This document shows, one piece after another, positions 37,542 to 49,654 of a stretch of DNA of 64,000 bases; the first letter of the stretch is position 1; the number at the start of each line of letters is the position of its first letter. The notes below the pieces were generated by a model. That model ran no database searches, was not told where the DNA came from, and was given only the letters and a program-made list of their open reading frames with translations. The translations under genes were made by a program, and so were the position numbers. Source of the DNA: Ophioderma brevispina (Eukaryota; Echinodermata; Ophiuroidea; Amphilepidida; Ophiodermatidae); contig JAMKCH010022281.1 of assembly GCA_023653785.1 (NCBI GenBank), positions 62,001 to 126,000 of the forward strand, in the 5' to 3' direction.

Positions 37542-38888
37542 TTTCAGGGCATCCTTAGCGATGACGCCAGCGTAAGTCTATATGGAGTGTCAAAACCATT
37601 AACTTGTCAGTATGACATTTTCTAGACAATAAAAATTTGTTTTTTAAAAATGAATACAGTACCAATGACATTCGTTTAATTTAAACCCTAAATGAGAATT
37701 TTGATTAAATTGTTTAAACAATCAGAAAGAAATCAATCAAAAGTAAAACAAGTTTGTAACTTGTCATGAAAATGTTTAATTCCTGCCGTTGCTTAAGTGG
37801 AAATTGAGTATACAATGTGAGTAAAAAAACTACATGGGTTGTTGTATGTACAGACACTTGGAGGGTTGGGTCGAATTGTTCATGCCGAAAATTTAAAAGT
37901 CACGACAAGGTCTTGGGTCCATTCAAGTCAATAGGTCATCAAGCCAGGTGGATCGCGAAACCCGTGACCGCCTGGTAATTGCATATATACGTCGGTGTCA
38001 GTCCCTCCGCATTGTGTGGCTAAAAGTGGCCAAAATAGAATTTTGGGTCTCTCCTCAAAATTGGCTAGTTTCTGAACCCAAAGTCCGGAGTACCAAATAA
38101 AAAATCCTCTGATAGTCTGTTTATCCCTCTAAACACCAATGCAATCTTCAAGCGAAAAATAACGTGTTTACTTTCCCGATGTTTCGGGGTCAGACTATTA
38201 GATCTTTAAAACAAGTGAATGAAAGAAAATACAGTGAAATGAGTTATATCCATGACGAATATCAATCACGTGTCACAAGAGTGTGTAATCATTAAGGGGA
38301 GCGAGACATTTCACTACACTAGCACAATCCTATTAAGAAATTTTGGTCCTCATATGTTATCCCCCCCCCACACCACACACACACACCACACAACACATAG
38401 ATTTAGTGCGATTGACACCGCGGTGTAATGAAATTGGCCGATGTGTCATAACGAAACCGAAATTGGTTAAAATTGGATTGCTGTGGGTTTTTTGCCCCAG
38501 GTCACGTTGTAGCCCGGCTCTTTGCGACTATGTCACCATTTTTTAGATTTAAATTTATGATACATTCAAGTCTTTTTGAATGTTGAACCGATTCTTAAAA
38601 AAAAAAAACAAAAAAAAATATGCAGTGACTTAGGAACATTGAATCTTTACATCTCACATCTCGTCTCACTGAATATGCGAAAACGTGAAGATAAAACACT
38701 CCGCAAATATGAAAATAATCTTTCTCAAAATATCACTGAAAAGTAATTTACTTTTATTATTTAAAAAAAAAAAAAAATTTAGGTATTTGCGCTACGCATG
38801 AAAATGGCAATATCAGCGCCCTTTTGTCAATGTTGCCGGACGTGCTCGCATGCACCATAACTTAGTTTTGTTATGTGTTTTGGTAGAA

Positions 38889-38955
38889 TCTCGCTCTCAT
38901 CTCTCTCTCTCTCTCTCATCTCATCTCATCTCCTCTCATCTCATCTCATATCCAT
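38889..38955. repeat. TC and ATCTC microsatellite
   Basis: A run of TCTCTC passes into repeated TCATC/ATCTC pentamers. It accounts for the Ser/Leu/His-rich ORFs on the plus strand. Confidence 0.9.
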
Positions 38956-41031
38956 CTTCGCTTCCCCATCACCATCATCCAGAGTTGGGGAAATATGCGA
39001 GGCTGACGCCAGACATGGATTGGATCAACATTGTACAGGGACCAGGGGAGGGATCATTGGCATTACTAGGACAGCGCAACATGTGTTTTGCAATATAATT
39101 TAATGTCACTTTAAAATAACACGTAATTTGTTGTTTTGGGTTATATCTCCTGAACAACATTTTGCAAATAAAAGACATTTTCAGCGCGTATACAAAAACT
39201 GTAGGGAAAAAGGAGGATTGTGGCAAGCCTATTACCATAACTGTAGACTTAAATCATGCACAATGCACATAGAGTTTAGATGGGGTAATCAGTAGAATTA
39301 GTGGAATATAATCTAGCAAAAGTATGCAAAAATTACTTATTGGAGTAAAAAATGACGCAACAATAATGGTTAATATATATTTGACACTGTAGTCAAATAT
39401 ATATGGGTACTAGTTGAAAATGTGGTATGGACTGTTGATAAGTGTGATGTTGCGACTTTTTCTTAATCAGTTATCAAAATTATTGAATGGAATTATTTTA
39501 GGTGGTTATAACCATGAATTTTGGTTGAAGTTTTGGTTGTATAATACCAACATGAAAGACCTTTTTAAGTATTTGTCAGTAGATTTTAGCTGATTGCTTG
39601 GGTTTTATTTTGTCATATATTTCTTAAAAGCTCCGAAAGGATCGCCTTTGACTCTGGATATGTCAACTTATCCCAAGGTATCCTTAGGATAGGTTCATAT
39701 ATGACTCAACTTTTGAGTTGTTGGATGAATGATGAAGTAGTTGAATGACAAAATCTGAAACTTAATAAACATTACCAACTAAGGGTCTTTCTCTTCAACC
39801 CACGCTTGTTATTACAATATTAGGAAAAATTGTTCTAAAATTAGATTTGTTAGAATCAAGGTATTTACGCACCTGCCATGACGTTTCGTCAAATTTCATC
39901 AAACTGACACCGATCTACACGAAAGACTGAATTAATTGTAATTTGCCTAATAGTGTAATTAATTCAAATGAAGCTGTACTCACAATTTTTCTCGCGTAAG
40001 TAATTGTAATTGTAATAATGTATACGTGAGTATGTTTCTAATTGTGATTAGAGAAGAAATTGCTGTAAATATTCAGTTACGTTTTATTACAAAGGGCAAT
40101 GCTGATTTTCCTATACTTTAATTATGTAAACCTCTCCAATTTTGTTCCGTGAAACATTAACATTTCTAACTAATAACTAACTAGATAACTCAATAATTTA
40201 CTAAATAAATAAAAACCGTGGATATTGACTATCCCTTTCGCTTGTTTTTATCACTTTAATTTCCAATTGTATTTGATTATAAAAACGATTACGATGTATT
40301 AGTTTTTTTTAAGTAATTGTAATTCATGAAAAATTTATTGTAATTAGAAACTGGCATTATGTCATTCTTTTTGTAATGCAATGGTCCTATATGACGTGTA
40401 ATGTCCTTGTAATTGAAAATTGTTCGTTGTTAGTAATCTTATTGAAATGTCTGTTAAAAGCCGACATTTACGGAAAATCTATTTTTTCTCCTATTTTTTG
40501 TTTAATTAACGATCTTTAAGGGAAGGCTTTATTGTAATTGTAAGTTCAAATCCTTTGCGGTCATTTAAGGCTGAAAAAAATTGGAGTACCACCTTCATGG
40601 GGTCAGACGTCCCGTCCAAGTCCCGGAAGGTAGGGGGGGGTGGTTGCCACCTTCCTATACTTTACGTGTAAAATCCAAAAAATGGTACTTTTAATGTCAG
40701 TATGATCTACTGTATAAATACTTGTATTTTGTTCTTATTATTTAGAGTTAATAGATGTGTTCTTCCTTTGGCACCCATTATTGCCAACTAAATACCATTT
40801 GCTTTCATAAATGGCAAACGGTCGAAAACCCCTCGGATTTTGGCGATTTTGCTTAGCAACATTTGCGTAAAAATAAGCTTCTCAGTTCCTGACAGTCACT
40901 GATGACGTCATGTTGTTAAAAAACTTGATGATGTTTGTACTGATTTAAGAAAGGACATACTTGCTACAACACTGATACCAAAATAAGTTATGTTTTGTCG
41001 TTAATTTACGGAAAAAATCAGGGGGTGGTAA

Positions 41032-41047
41032 CCCCCCCCCCCCCCCC
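41032..41047. repeat. C16 homopolymer
   Basis: Sixteen consecutive C bases. G12 to G14 runs occur at 15084-15095, 33803-33816 and 56443-56454. Such runs are hard to sequence, so their lengths are uncertain. Confidence 0.9.
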
Positions 41048-41372
41048 TTGGTCTGAACGTAGTACAAAACCCTTGGTTGGACAGGGTAAATAATACCAAA
41101 AATATAAATTTTCGAAATCTCCGCGTCTGCCTTTAAGACCGACTTGATTTTATATTAATGCAGTAAAAATGTTAGGGTATTTTTATTTTTCTCAAAATAT
41201 CAAACCGCAAATACGAATTTCCTATTTTCATAATTTGGATGCCATTCCACAATGTATTTATAGAAATTATTTGACAATACACTACAAGCATACATCCACG
41301 TAAATGTAACAAACTTGCCATTTTCTCACGAACTACACCAATAAATGGTGGTTTAAATATTACTAGTAAATC

Positions 41373-41514
41373 ATGCGAGGCAAAGAGAGACAAATGAATC
41401 CGTTAATTCTGCCGTCTGACAATGAGACATATAAAGTTGATAACTACATAGAAATTCGTAGTGACACCCTGGTACTGTTATATTTTAGCTTGATGTCTCT
41501 CTTATTAAAAGTAG
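41373..41514 (+). CDS. Candidate first coding exon with a membrane segment
   Basis: Two in-frame ATGs (41373 and 41394) follow an upstream stop, and the frame is open to a consensus donor (AAAGTAG|GTGAGT, GT at 41515), leaving phase 1. The product begins MRGKERQMNPLILPSDNE, has KVDNYIEIRSD, then a hydrophobic DTLVLLYFSLMSLLLKV that could start a transmembrane helix cut by the intron. This fits the N-terminus of a membrane protein with a short extracellular or cytosolic head. I cannot name the family. The Kozak context at either ATG is weak. Confidence 0.4.
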
Positions 41515-41696
41515 GTGAGTGACTGCATATATCAAAGCGTATTTGTGTTAATACGGGGAGGCCACTGTTAAAATAGTTTGGGCCTAAACGTGTGGATTCT
41601 GGCTACCAATATCTGTCTCTAACAAGTGAGAAGTTAAGGGATTCCTTCCTACAAAACATGGTTTACTGTACTAGTGCTAATCGTGTGTACATAGAG

Positions 41697-42140
41697 TAGG
41701 GTTGTAAATGGTAATCCTATTCTATAAGTTTGGGGAATAAGTTTGAAGATGTTTTTCTATCGTTTGGAGGGTGCTGAATCAAGCATTTTGCGTCCAACAT
41801 CTGGGAAATGTGGGTGAACTTGGTAAAATAATGGGGTAAAATTAGTACGGGGTAATTTGAAATTAGTCAAATTGTGTTAAATGTACACAAAGGTATTTGT
41901 CATAATTAAAGGATTTAAAAAGTATAGTTTGTATAGTTTCGGACCTTTATTACACGGTCTACATTTCTAAAGAGTTACCCCTATAACGTGTAGACCCCTT
42001 TTACAATTTCGCCACTATTACGAAACCACAGTGCCACATTGTAAAATAAGGCAAGGCGAACATTTGACACAAGTTTCAACAAAATCGGAGTATGGTTAAG
42101 GTTAACCCAGGATGACCTTGAACCTGAAAAAGTTTACATT
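41697..42140. mobile_element. Foldback element, truncated copy
   Basis: It starts TAGGGTTGTAAATGG and carries the left arm (CTATTCTATAAGTTTGGGG) and part of the interior (CCCAGGATGACCTTGAACC near 42106), then stops. The right arm is missing. Family as at 4431-5532. Confidence 0.7.
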
Positions 42141-42169
42141 CCCTTTAGTTTTCCATTTAAAAAATTCGC

Positions 42170-42356
42170 ATGCCCCTAATTTTAATGAAATTTCTCCATT
42201 CTGAAAACCAAGTTCCTCCCTCTCCTCTGCTCAATACAATTGTTCATATGTATCTCCAACTTGGCTCACATAAATATTTGCGGGATTCCCCCTATAATCC
42301 TCATTTTTCCGTCCCTGGCGTAATACACGACTCCTCCCTTAGATACAGTAATCCAG
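42170..42356 (+). CDS. Weak exon-like ORF
   Basis: Starting at ATG 42170 (GCATGCCCC), the frame is open to a fair donor (AATCCAG|GTAACT, GT at 42357). It reads MPLILMKFLHSENQVPPSP and later GVIHDSSLRYSNPG. It follows directly after a truncated transposon copy and may be chance. The plus ORF at 42390-42782 contains decayed copies of a CTTCACCTCAAG-type phrase (42407, 42585, 42661) and is not convincing. Confidence 0.2.
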
Positions 42357-42933
42357 GTAACTTGTTGTTTCAGTTTTGGCATCGGTTAGTTGAATAACGC
42401 ATGTATCGCTTCACCTCAAGGGCTGTTTTGGGACGGTTTTAACTCAAACACCAGGAGCAATGAAATAACTACATGGAATGTTTGGGCGGTAAGTTTGGCC
42501 TTAAAGGGACTTTTGGGAATGGTTATTTACAAAGACATGTATTATTGTGGTGTGGAAATAGTAATGCATTGTATCTCTTTCGCTCCACCTCAAGAGCCCT
42601 TTCCGGAACTCGTAGCTATAGAAAGGCATTGCGTAGGAAGTAACACGCATCTATCTTCTTCGCTTCACCTGAGCCCGAGGGGCACTTTTAGGTTACGGGA
42701 TTGGATATTTAGTTATGTTTTGAAACCTATATGCAGGTTTACTGTCTCTAAAAAAAAATCGTTAGAAGACCTTTTCCAATAGGTTATGAATTAACCACCA
42801 ACGAACCGATTACAAAGACCTATCCAACAATGCTTTATGTGTTGTTATTGTGTGGACATTACGCGATTTGGTGATTATAATTGCCCAATAGGATTACCCA
42901 GCATTGGCAGTGTATTGAGTTCCGTGTACCCAA

Positions 42934-43712
42934 GATGTTATATAAACTGGATAACCAGCCCTTTCTTGTGCATTGTAACCATATAGGGCGCTGACATGTT
43001 GGCTTTTGTCAGCATTGAGGTGGTGCAAGGCATGTTATATAGAGTGGATAACCAGTCCCCTTTCATGTGCAGTGTACCATGTAGGGCGTTGACATGTTGG
43101 CTTTGTCACATGAGGGTGGGTGCCAGATGTTATATAGAGTGATAACGTCCTTTCAGGTGCAGTGTACCATGTAGGGCTCTGACCTGTTGACTTTTGTCTA
43201 CATTGAGGGCGGTGGTTTCAAGGATGTTATATAGACTGGATAACAGCCTTTCTGGTGCATTGGTACCATATAGGGCGCATGTGTGAGATTTTGACCACAC
43301 TCATGCTCCTGGAGCATAGGTTTTGGGCAACCGGTCCAGAGCAGAGCTATTCCATATATTGAGTGCTGACCACATAGCAGTAGCGATTTATTCCGTAATG
43401 GGGGGTTTCAGGATCATAATTGCAATCTTTGCAACCAATCCGTCGCGTGGTCTGTGGTAATACTGACTTATGATACAGTGTCCGGATGCGAATCCCGCTA
43501 CTGCCTCTTTTAATATATAAATTTTTATTATTTTTTCAGTAGAGGAAAAAAATCTACGTCCAAAAAACTATGAAAAATCATAGCTGCCCCTTTGGAGGTA
43601 GTGAGGGAGACCTGATCCTGGAGCATGGGTGGTGGTCAAAACTGCCGCGTGCCTATAGGGCGCTGACTGTTTGCTTTTTTGCGCATTTACAAATTACAAT
43701 ATTGACATTGAG
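42934..43712. repeat. 97-bp satellite, about four units, split by an insertion
   Basis: ATGTTATATA begins units at 42934, 43032, 43127 and 43224 (periods 98, 95, 97). Each unit has GTGCAGTGTACCATGTAGGG-like sequence and GACATGTTGGCTTT. The last unit is cut at TATAGGGCGC (43269-43278) and resumes at 43654 after an inserted element. Confidence 0.85.
43279..43653. mobile_element. Inverted-repeat element with a 10-bp target duplication
   Basis: The 375-bp insert is flanked by TATAGGGCGC on both sides (43269-43278, 43654-43663). Its ends are inverted repeats: GATTTTGACCACACTCATGC at the left against GTTTTGACCACCACCCATGC read from the right, with CTCCTGGAGCAT palindromes next to them. Duplications of 9-11 bp are usual for Mutator-like elements, so that superfamily is possible. 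Inside, 43450-43500 has tRNA-like promoter words (TGGTCTGTGGTAATAC, then GGATGCGAATCCC). There is no ORF. Confidence 0.7.
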
Positions 43713-43835
43713 GGTGTATTGGGGTGTTTTGTTGTGGGCTAAGTAGGTGGTTTGTGTGCTTTGAGGTGATGAAATTATTACGTTAGTATGCTGACTTGGA
43801 ATCGAAGCCGCGAATATTGGAAGCGCATTTTTCAC

Positions 43836-43887
43836 CCGTGGCCAAGAATATCAGGGCCAGAACAATTTCAATCACGACTCTACCCAT
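43836..43887 (-). CDS. Candidate first exon: signal peptide
   Basis: An ATG in excellent context (AAGAATGGG, start at 43887) is followed by MGRVVIEIVLALIFLATG, a typical secretory signal with an Arg, a hydrophobic core and small residues. A donor (CACGG|GTGAAA, GT at 43835) lies just after the core, leaving phase 1. If unspliced, the frame runs on to 43783 and ends GFDSKSAY. The longer ORF from 44058 would bury the signal inside, so the internal ATG is preferred. It could be exon 1 of the minus-strand IgGFc-binding gene 33 kb downstream or of another secreted protein. Confidence 0.35.
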
Positions 43888-45539
43888 TCTTGTTTTGCGA
43901 TTTTCTACAATGCCACCGATGTTGCTGATCGTCCTATCTTGATCTAGAATTACGAGTGGAATGACCTGAGACAGCTTACTACCCCTAACCCATCCTGAAG
44001 TTTTCCGGGCTTTTAAGGTTTTAGAACAGCCACCAAAAACGTTTCGATGTTTGGTCAATTTTGGACCAAAAGAGCTGATTTATGAAATGATAAATAACAC
44101 GAATTGAATATTTTATCATTATTTATCAAAAATGTCAGTACCATTACGTAATTACACAACACACAAAGTCCTGCCAAGTCTCAAGTGCTTAATCGGTTTG
44201 ACAGTTCGATGTATCATACAAAAACTTAAGCTTAACTTTTGACTAAATGTTTGATTCGATATCGCAGTCCGCGATTATTTTGTAGCGACTATTCTCTGCG
44301 AAAAAGCTGAAGTCGTGCAGCCTAGTTATGCAATTTATTCTGCCGCCTACTTTATTCCATTTAACTATACATGAGCATTACAGCTGCACAGACTTCACGG
44401 TTTTCCCCGAAAGTTGAGCTCTATTAACGTACAAAAGTAGTAATTTGTACACACCACTATGGTACCGTTTTGGGCAAACGGTTGATTCATACCGCGAATG
44501 GCTGACTATTGACATGTGATCTAGCAGTTTCAGCTTTGTCGATTGAACTACTAACTGATTTTATCTGTAGTGAAGTTCTATCTCTCAAAGTTACATGCAA
44601 TTGTTAACCAGTAAACAAGGATGTGACCTTGACTAAATCGAAAATGCATTGACCTGAAATGTATGCAATTTTTGACATTTATTTATTCATCACACAATTT
44701 CTCGACTTTTTTGTATGGGCATGTTAACCTTTGTGTATATGTTAGCTACCAGAGATTACTCTGGAAAATATAGGAATGCACAAGGTCCAGGCTTATTTAA
44801 ATCTTAGGTACTTTACATAAGATGTAAAGTTCGTGATCGAACCGTTGGGTCTTACTACGGGTTCTAAGTTGCGCTTTTTGTAAAGTTTATATTCAAAACA
44901 CGTGACATTTGAATGGTGAAGCTACCAAATTCTTGACCCCCTGTAACTGCAATATAGGGTAGTATTCAAAATTCCGTTCATATAGAGCATCAAACCACAG
45001 CAAATCCCGTGTTCGTACGATTTGGGGATCAATATCGAAATCTTCTCAGGAAATATCGGACATTTCGGGGTTTCCTGGGATCATGACGTCATTGTACATC
45101 AAACAAGAAGGTAGTTACTATTTAGTGTTAATTGAAAGACGTCCCATATCTATACCTTGAAACCAAGTTAACCACTGTCTGTTTCGTTAGCAAAATTATG
45201 GGTTGAAGTTTTACAGAAGTTTTAAAGAAGTTTTACAGTGTTAATCTCAAAATTCATTCAAACAGGTCAATTTGAGAACATATTTTCAAAATGTCTTCAC
45301 CCACTAAGGGGACACATCCACACTCAGACTACTACCGGTCTCCCCTGCGACGATTGGTGCATTAAAAGGGAATTTCGCGATCCGAAGCCTTGTCTCCTAG
45401 AAATGGAGATTTTAACATCGTCTAAACTGTTGTTCAAATATGCCTAATGTTACATACACTTTGATTTACTTTAAAATACATTTTAAAATGTGATTTCTCT
45501 GTTCGTAAAGTTGCTGGATCATGAAATGCACCTTTAATT
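43888..45539. other. Non-coding stretch
   Basis: Upstream of the signal-peptide exon there is no clear TATA box. The plus ORF at 45238-45447 has no ATG start, splice support or recognised family. No element was recognised. Confidence 0.35.
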
Positions 45540-45704
45540 TTATAAAACATCGAGGAATGTATAGCAAAACACGACAAATTTATACAAACCAAATCCGTAT
45601 GGAGCTCCACCGGCCATCGCTGTCCGTAGAAATGTTGATACTAAAACCACCAGAAAACATGCCGATATCAAGCGTAGACCACTCAGTTGTCTAAGAGAAG
45701 CCAT
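45540..45704 (-). CDS. Secreted peptide or first exon with a signal peptide
   Basis: The ATG (45704) has near-ideal context (GACAATGGC). The 54-residue frame begins MASLRQLSGLRLISACF, continues with a hydrophobic LVVLVSTFL core and an RTAMAG cleavage-like region, then GGAPYGFG. It ends VLstop at 45540. A weak donor (ATTTG|GTTTGT, GT at 45589) would turn it into exon 1, ending ...GGAPYGF. A TATATAAG box lies about 45-50 bp upstream. As a complete gene it would be a very short secreted peptide; as exon 1 it would supply the signal for a downstream minus-strand gene. No dibasic cleavage site follows the signal. Confidence 0.45.
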   Translation of the reverse strand: MASLRQLSGLRLISACFLVVLVSTFLRTAMAGGAPYGFGLYKFVVFCYTFLDVL

Positions 45705-45748
45705 TGTCGCATATCGTCAACGTAGCTGTTTAGATGTCGCACAAATAA

Positions 45749-45756
45749 CTTATATA
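45749..45756 (-). promoter_or_regulatory. TATA box
   Basis: TATATAAG on the minus strand, 45 bases upstream of the ATG at 45704. Transcription would start near 45722-45726 and give a 5' leader of about 20 bases. The surroundings are AT-rich, so chance is possible. Confidence 0.3.
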
Positions 45757-46193
45757 ATTATGTATATAATATTTATATCGTGAAATAGTTCAACGAATCC
45801 AATAATTGAAGCCAGTATTGGTAATTATTTCCATTCCGTATGAGTTGTTTAGATAAACAATCCATTCAAAGGAATTATTCACTGACGACTGCCTTGCAAT
45901 GATACGACCGTACTTTATTTAGCCAGATCGCTTTAGACGTATAACACGAGACTAATTCTGCTGCGATAGAAAGATAAGGTAGTTCTTCACTTCCAAATGA
46001 CATTTAGAAATAGGACATAATCGTAAATGGCTTCATCAGCACGAAGTTGATGCTCATCGTACACCAGTGAATGTCCCACGTGTAGATGAAACCTCGGAAG
46101 AGAAACGATGATATTAATTTTGCCCCAACTCGCAACTCCCTACGCTTGGCTGGTGGCGTACAACCAAATGAAACCACGTGTCGAGATGTGGAG

Positions 46194-46553
46194 TTAAAGG
46201 CACTGTGAGTGAGCCTCGCGAAACTGAGTTTGAAAATACTTGCAATTTGCAGGAGTAGCTTGAAAGGGAAGAATAAGTTTGTATAATTCTCAGATTATTT
46301 TTAAAAAGAAAATTGATAACAAAGAAGGTAGAAGTTATTATGAAAATATGATTCTCCATTCGATTGCGTCCTGCAATAAGTGTTCGTACGAACAGATAAT
46401 AATATATTTTTTATCCTTATTAGGATGCTTTCAGTTTTAACACTTGCATGGTATGTTAGGATATCTATACTTGTTACAAAATGCAAAAATTATCTGATTT
46501 TTAATGCTCTCTGTATATTTTCTAATGTAGGAAATCACTGATGGTGCCTTTAA
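46194..46553. mobile_element. TTAA-bounded MITE, family 1 (copy in duplication unit 1)
   Basis: It begins TTAAAGGCACTGTGAGTGA and ends TCACTGATGGTGCCTTTAA, an imperfect inverted repeat of 19 bp. The body matches 10503-10857 (for example CAGGAGTAGCTT..., TGATTCTCCATTC, TATGTTAGGATA). Confidence 0.75.
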
Positions 46554-47394
46554 AATAATAGTTTCTTTCATACAATCGCATATACCGTATGTGTGCTAAA
46601 CTTTAAGCCCAGAATTTAAAGCCGTTTGCTCTAAATCAATCAATTTCTTCTCAAAAAGTCTCTTTAATTTTAAAGAAACCACAATCGTAAGCTTGAACAA
46701 AAATCATATTAAAAAGGAAATGCTAATTGGCCCTTATTCAGACCTATATTTTATGGTTGAGACACTTAACAGTAACTGTCCCATAGGTATTAAGGTAAGC
46801 TTAACGCGTGGAGGCTTCGCTCGCCATGCACATGATGAAGAAAACACATATCTTGCCTGTATAAATATGCATTATTATCAGTGCGCAGTCCAAAGTACGC
46901 TGCATAGGTACAAGGATTTTTAAATCAAATATTTCAAGGTGCGTATTCAACACAGTTGTATAAACATATGTTTGAAATATTAATTGATGAGTGTATATAG
47001 AACGATGATTAAACGGCTGCTGCTGATAAGCATATAAAATAAATAATGACAAGTAATTGTGCACACGGTTGCGCAAATTTTATCTTTATTTGAATGAAAT
47101 CATTATGCAATAAAATGATATCTTTCACTTTTATGAAATTTATGCACATACTACAAGGATGATAAAACACCAAAATGAAATCTGAGAAAAAGTTCAGCTC
47201 CATTCAGTAAAGGAATGGTATCTACAAGTGTTACTTTTTGACAAAACTATAAAATATACGTACACCTATTTCAATATTTTGCCCCCCCCCTTGCTTCTCG
47301 ACATTTTAATTTAAATCCATAGGAAACATACTCTATTACGAAGCCCGGAAAAGACAGGAAGAAATATTTGTATATTGTTCCTTCAATTTACTAA

Positions 47395-47832
47395 TTTGTT
47401 TACTCAACTTACTAATTGAACAATTTGTAATTTCAATTTAGTAATTTATTTCAATTTGGTAATATATTTCAATTTAGAAATCGTTTCCTCAATTTAGTAA
47501 TTTGTTTCCTCCATTTAGTAATTCGTCCCCTTAATTTTGTAACTTACCATTTCAATTTAGTAATTTGTTCCTTTAACTTATTAACTCCCTCAACTTACTA
47601 ATTTGGTTCTTCAATTTATTATTTTTTGTCCCCATAATTTACTATATTATTCCCTCAAATGTGTACTTTCTTTTCCCAATTTATTTAACTGTTCTCTCAA
47701 TGCATTAATTTAGTCCCTCAATTGATTAATTCGTTCCCTCAATTCACTAAATTGTTCCCTTAATTTAGTAATTTCTTCCCCCAATTTACTAAATTGTTCC
47801 CTCAATTTACTAATTTGTGCCTTCAATTTAAC
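47395..47832. repeat. 21-bp AT-rich minisatellite, array 1
   Basis: Degenerate repeats of about 21 bp in which TTCCCTCAATTTACTAATTTG and close variants alternate. It belongs to duplication copy 1. A related array is at 49655-50120, and the reverse-complement form is at 50765-51020. Confidence 0.85.
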
Positions 47833-48406
47833 ATCCCAGGTGTATGGTTACTAAGAACTGACTATTCTGTTCAACCATACCGTATCCTTGTCTGTCGTAT
47901 CCTTCCCCGCAGAATGCCTCATAAAGAATACTTCAAAAAACTTGAAAGTGTGGTCGAATTGGACTGATGAGTTGGTGAGTTGATTTCATTGAAAGCCATC
48001 TGTTTATGGCATAATAATAGATGAAGGTCTCAAGCCAAGCTTGACATCTTGGTAGCACTAACATCGTAAGAGTAACAGACAGGCAGACATCACAAGCTGT
48101 CACTACTCACCACAACGCACGGTGTGGTAAAGACTAAAATATGAAACAAACCTTGCAACATTACTAAAATTCTGTAATATTAATTTGAAGAAAAATTGTG
48201 CATACCGCACCTGTAACTTGATTGAATACACATCCGGGAACCCATTTGCACGCGAATAGGCTTTAAGCATGCCTACCTTTCTAAGTCTTTGATGTCTCCG
48301 TAAACGTCATGAGAACATCTTCTAGGGTGATACTTTAAGGTCGACTAACTACCTGACGATTGGCGGTGGCGTACAACCATAACTGAAACCGTGTCGAAGA
48401 GTGGAG

Positions 48407-48799
48407 TTAAAGGCACTGTGAGTGAGCCTCGGCTGAAAAATGTTAAAAGTTTGAAAATCTTGAAATTTGGCAGGAGTAGCTGGAAAGGGAGAGAATAAGT
48501 TTGTATTTCTCAGAGATATTTTAAAAGAAAATTGGAAGACAAAGAAAGGGAGGAGTTAGAGAGTTTATTATGAAATATTATGATTCTCCATTCGATGCGT
48601 GGCTGGCAATAAGTGTTCGTTACGATACAGGAGGTTAATAAGGATAGTTTTATCCTTATTAGATGCTTTCAGTTGTTAAACAATTGCATGGATGTTAGGA
48701 TATCGTATACTTGTTAAAATCACCAAAATTATCTGATTTTTTAATGCTATCGGTATTATTGTCTAATGGTAGCAGAATCACTATGCTGGTGCCCGTTAA
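48407..48799. mobile_element. TTAA-bounded MITE, family 1 (copy in duplication unit 2)
   Basis: It begins TTAAAGGCACTGTGAGTGA; the right end GGTGCCCGTTAA is damaged by an inserted CG. It was made by the tandem duplication, not by independent insertion. Confidence 0.7.
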
Positions 48800-49654
48800 A
48801 ATAATAGTTTCTTTCATACAATCGCATAAAACGTATTTGTGTGCTAAACTTACGGCCCAGAATTAAAGACGTTGCTCTAATCAACAATGTCAATCTTTCA
48901 AAAAGTTCTCTTTAAGTTAACAGAAGAACTGAAACCACAATCGTAGCATTGAACGAAAATCTCATATTTAAAAGGAAATGCTAATTGGCCTTATTCAGAC
49001 CAATATTTTTGGTTTGAGAACACTTAACAGTAACTGTCCCATAGGTATTAGGTAAAGGGCTTAACGGCGTGGAGGCTTCGCTCGCAGCACATGATGAAGA
49101 AGAAAACAACATATCTGCCGTATAAATAGGTATTATATCAGTGCAGCAGTCCAAAAGTACGCTCATAGAGTACAAGGCTTTTTAAATCAATATTCAAGGT
49201 GGTATTGCAACCAGTTGTATAACATATGTTTGAAAATTTTTATTGATGAGTATACACGATGATTAAACGGCTGCAGCTGATAAGCATAATAAAAAACACA
49301 ACTGACAGAGTAATTGTGCAAGCGGTCTTGTGGCCGCCAAATGTCTCTTTATTTAGAATACAAATAATAGCAAAAATGATATCTTTCACTTTTTGAAATT
49401 ATGCACTATAAAAGGATGAATAGAAACAAACCAAAATGAATTTCTGTAGGGAAAATAGTTCAGCTCCATTCAGTAAGGAATGGTTTATGCTCAAGTGTAC
49501 TTTCTTGACAAAAATCTATAAAAGGATTACGTACAATTATTTCAATTTTTGCCCCCCCCACCAGCCCCCCACTTGCTTCTAGACCTTTTAATTAAATCCA
49601 TAGGAACATACTCTATTACGAGCCGGAAAAAAAGGAAGAGAAATATTTGTATAT

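Larger units (their letters stand above)
37542..41372. other. Non-coding stretch with simple repeats
   Basis: It contains a CA-rich run (about 38357-38400), A-runs near 38598-38620 and 38763-38776, a TC/ATCTC repeat (38889-38955), a C16 run (41032-41047) and very AT-rich sequence at 39900-40560. ORFs at 38850-39103 translate the TCTC repeat. An inverted pairing of G-rich 40600-40650 with C-rich 40985-41050 may mark a MITE but is too impure to call. Confidence 0.4.
46140..48345. repeat. Tandem duplication, copy 1 (about 2.2 kb)
   Basis: From GTGGCGTACAACCA (46152) to a CTTCTAGGGTGATAC block (48320) this segment is repeated head to tail in the next 2.3 kb. Shared landmarks in order: TTAA MITE, ACAATCG block (46680), GTGGAGGCTTCGCTCGC (46809), the C-run TTTTGCCCCCCCCC (47278), the AATTTAGTAATTTG array, and CATCCCAGGTGTATGGTTAC (47831). 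The ORFs within are translations of repeats. Confidence 0.85.

Noticed and set aside
42390..42782. 130-codon plus ORF
   Set aside because: It contains decayed copies of one short phrase and lacks domain or splice support, so it is probably a degenerate repeat.
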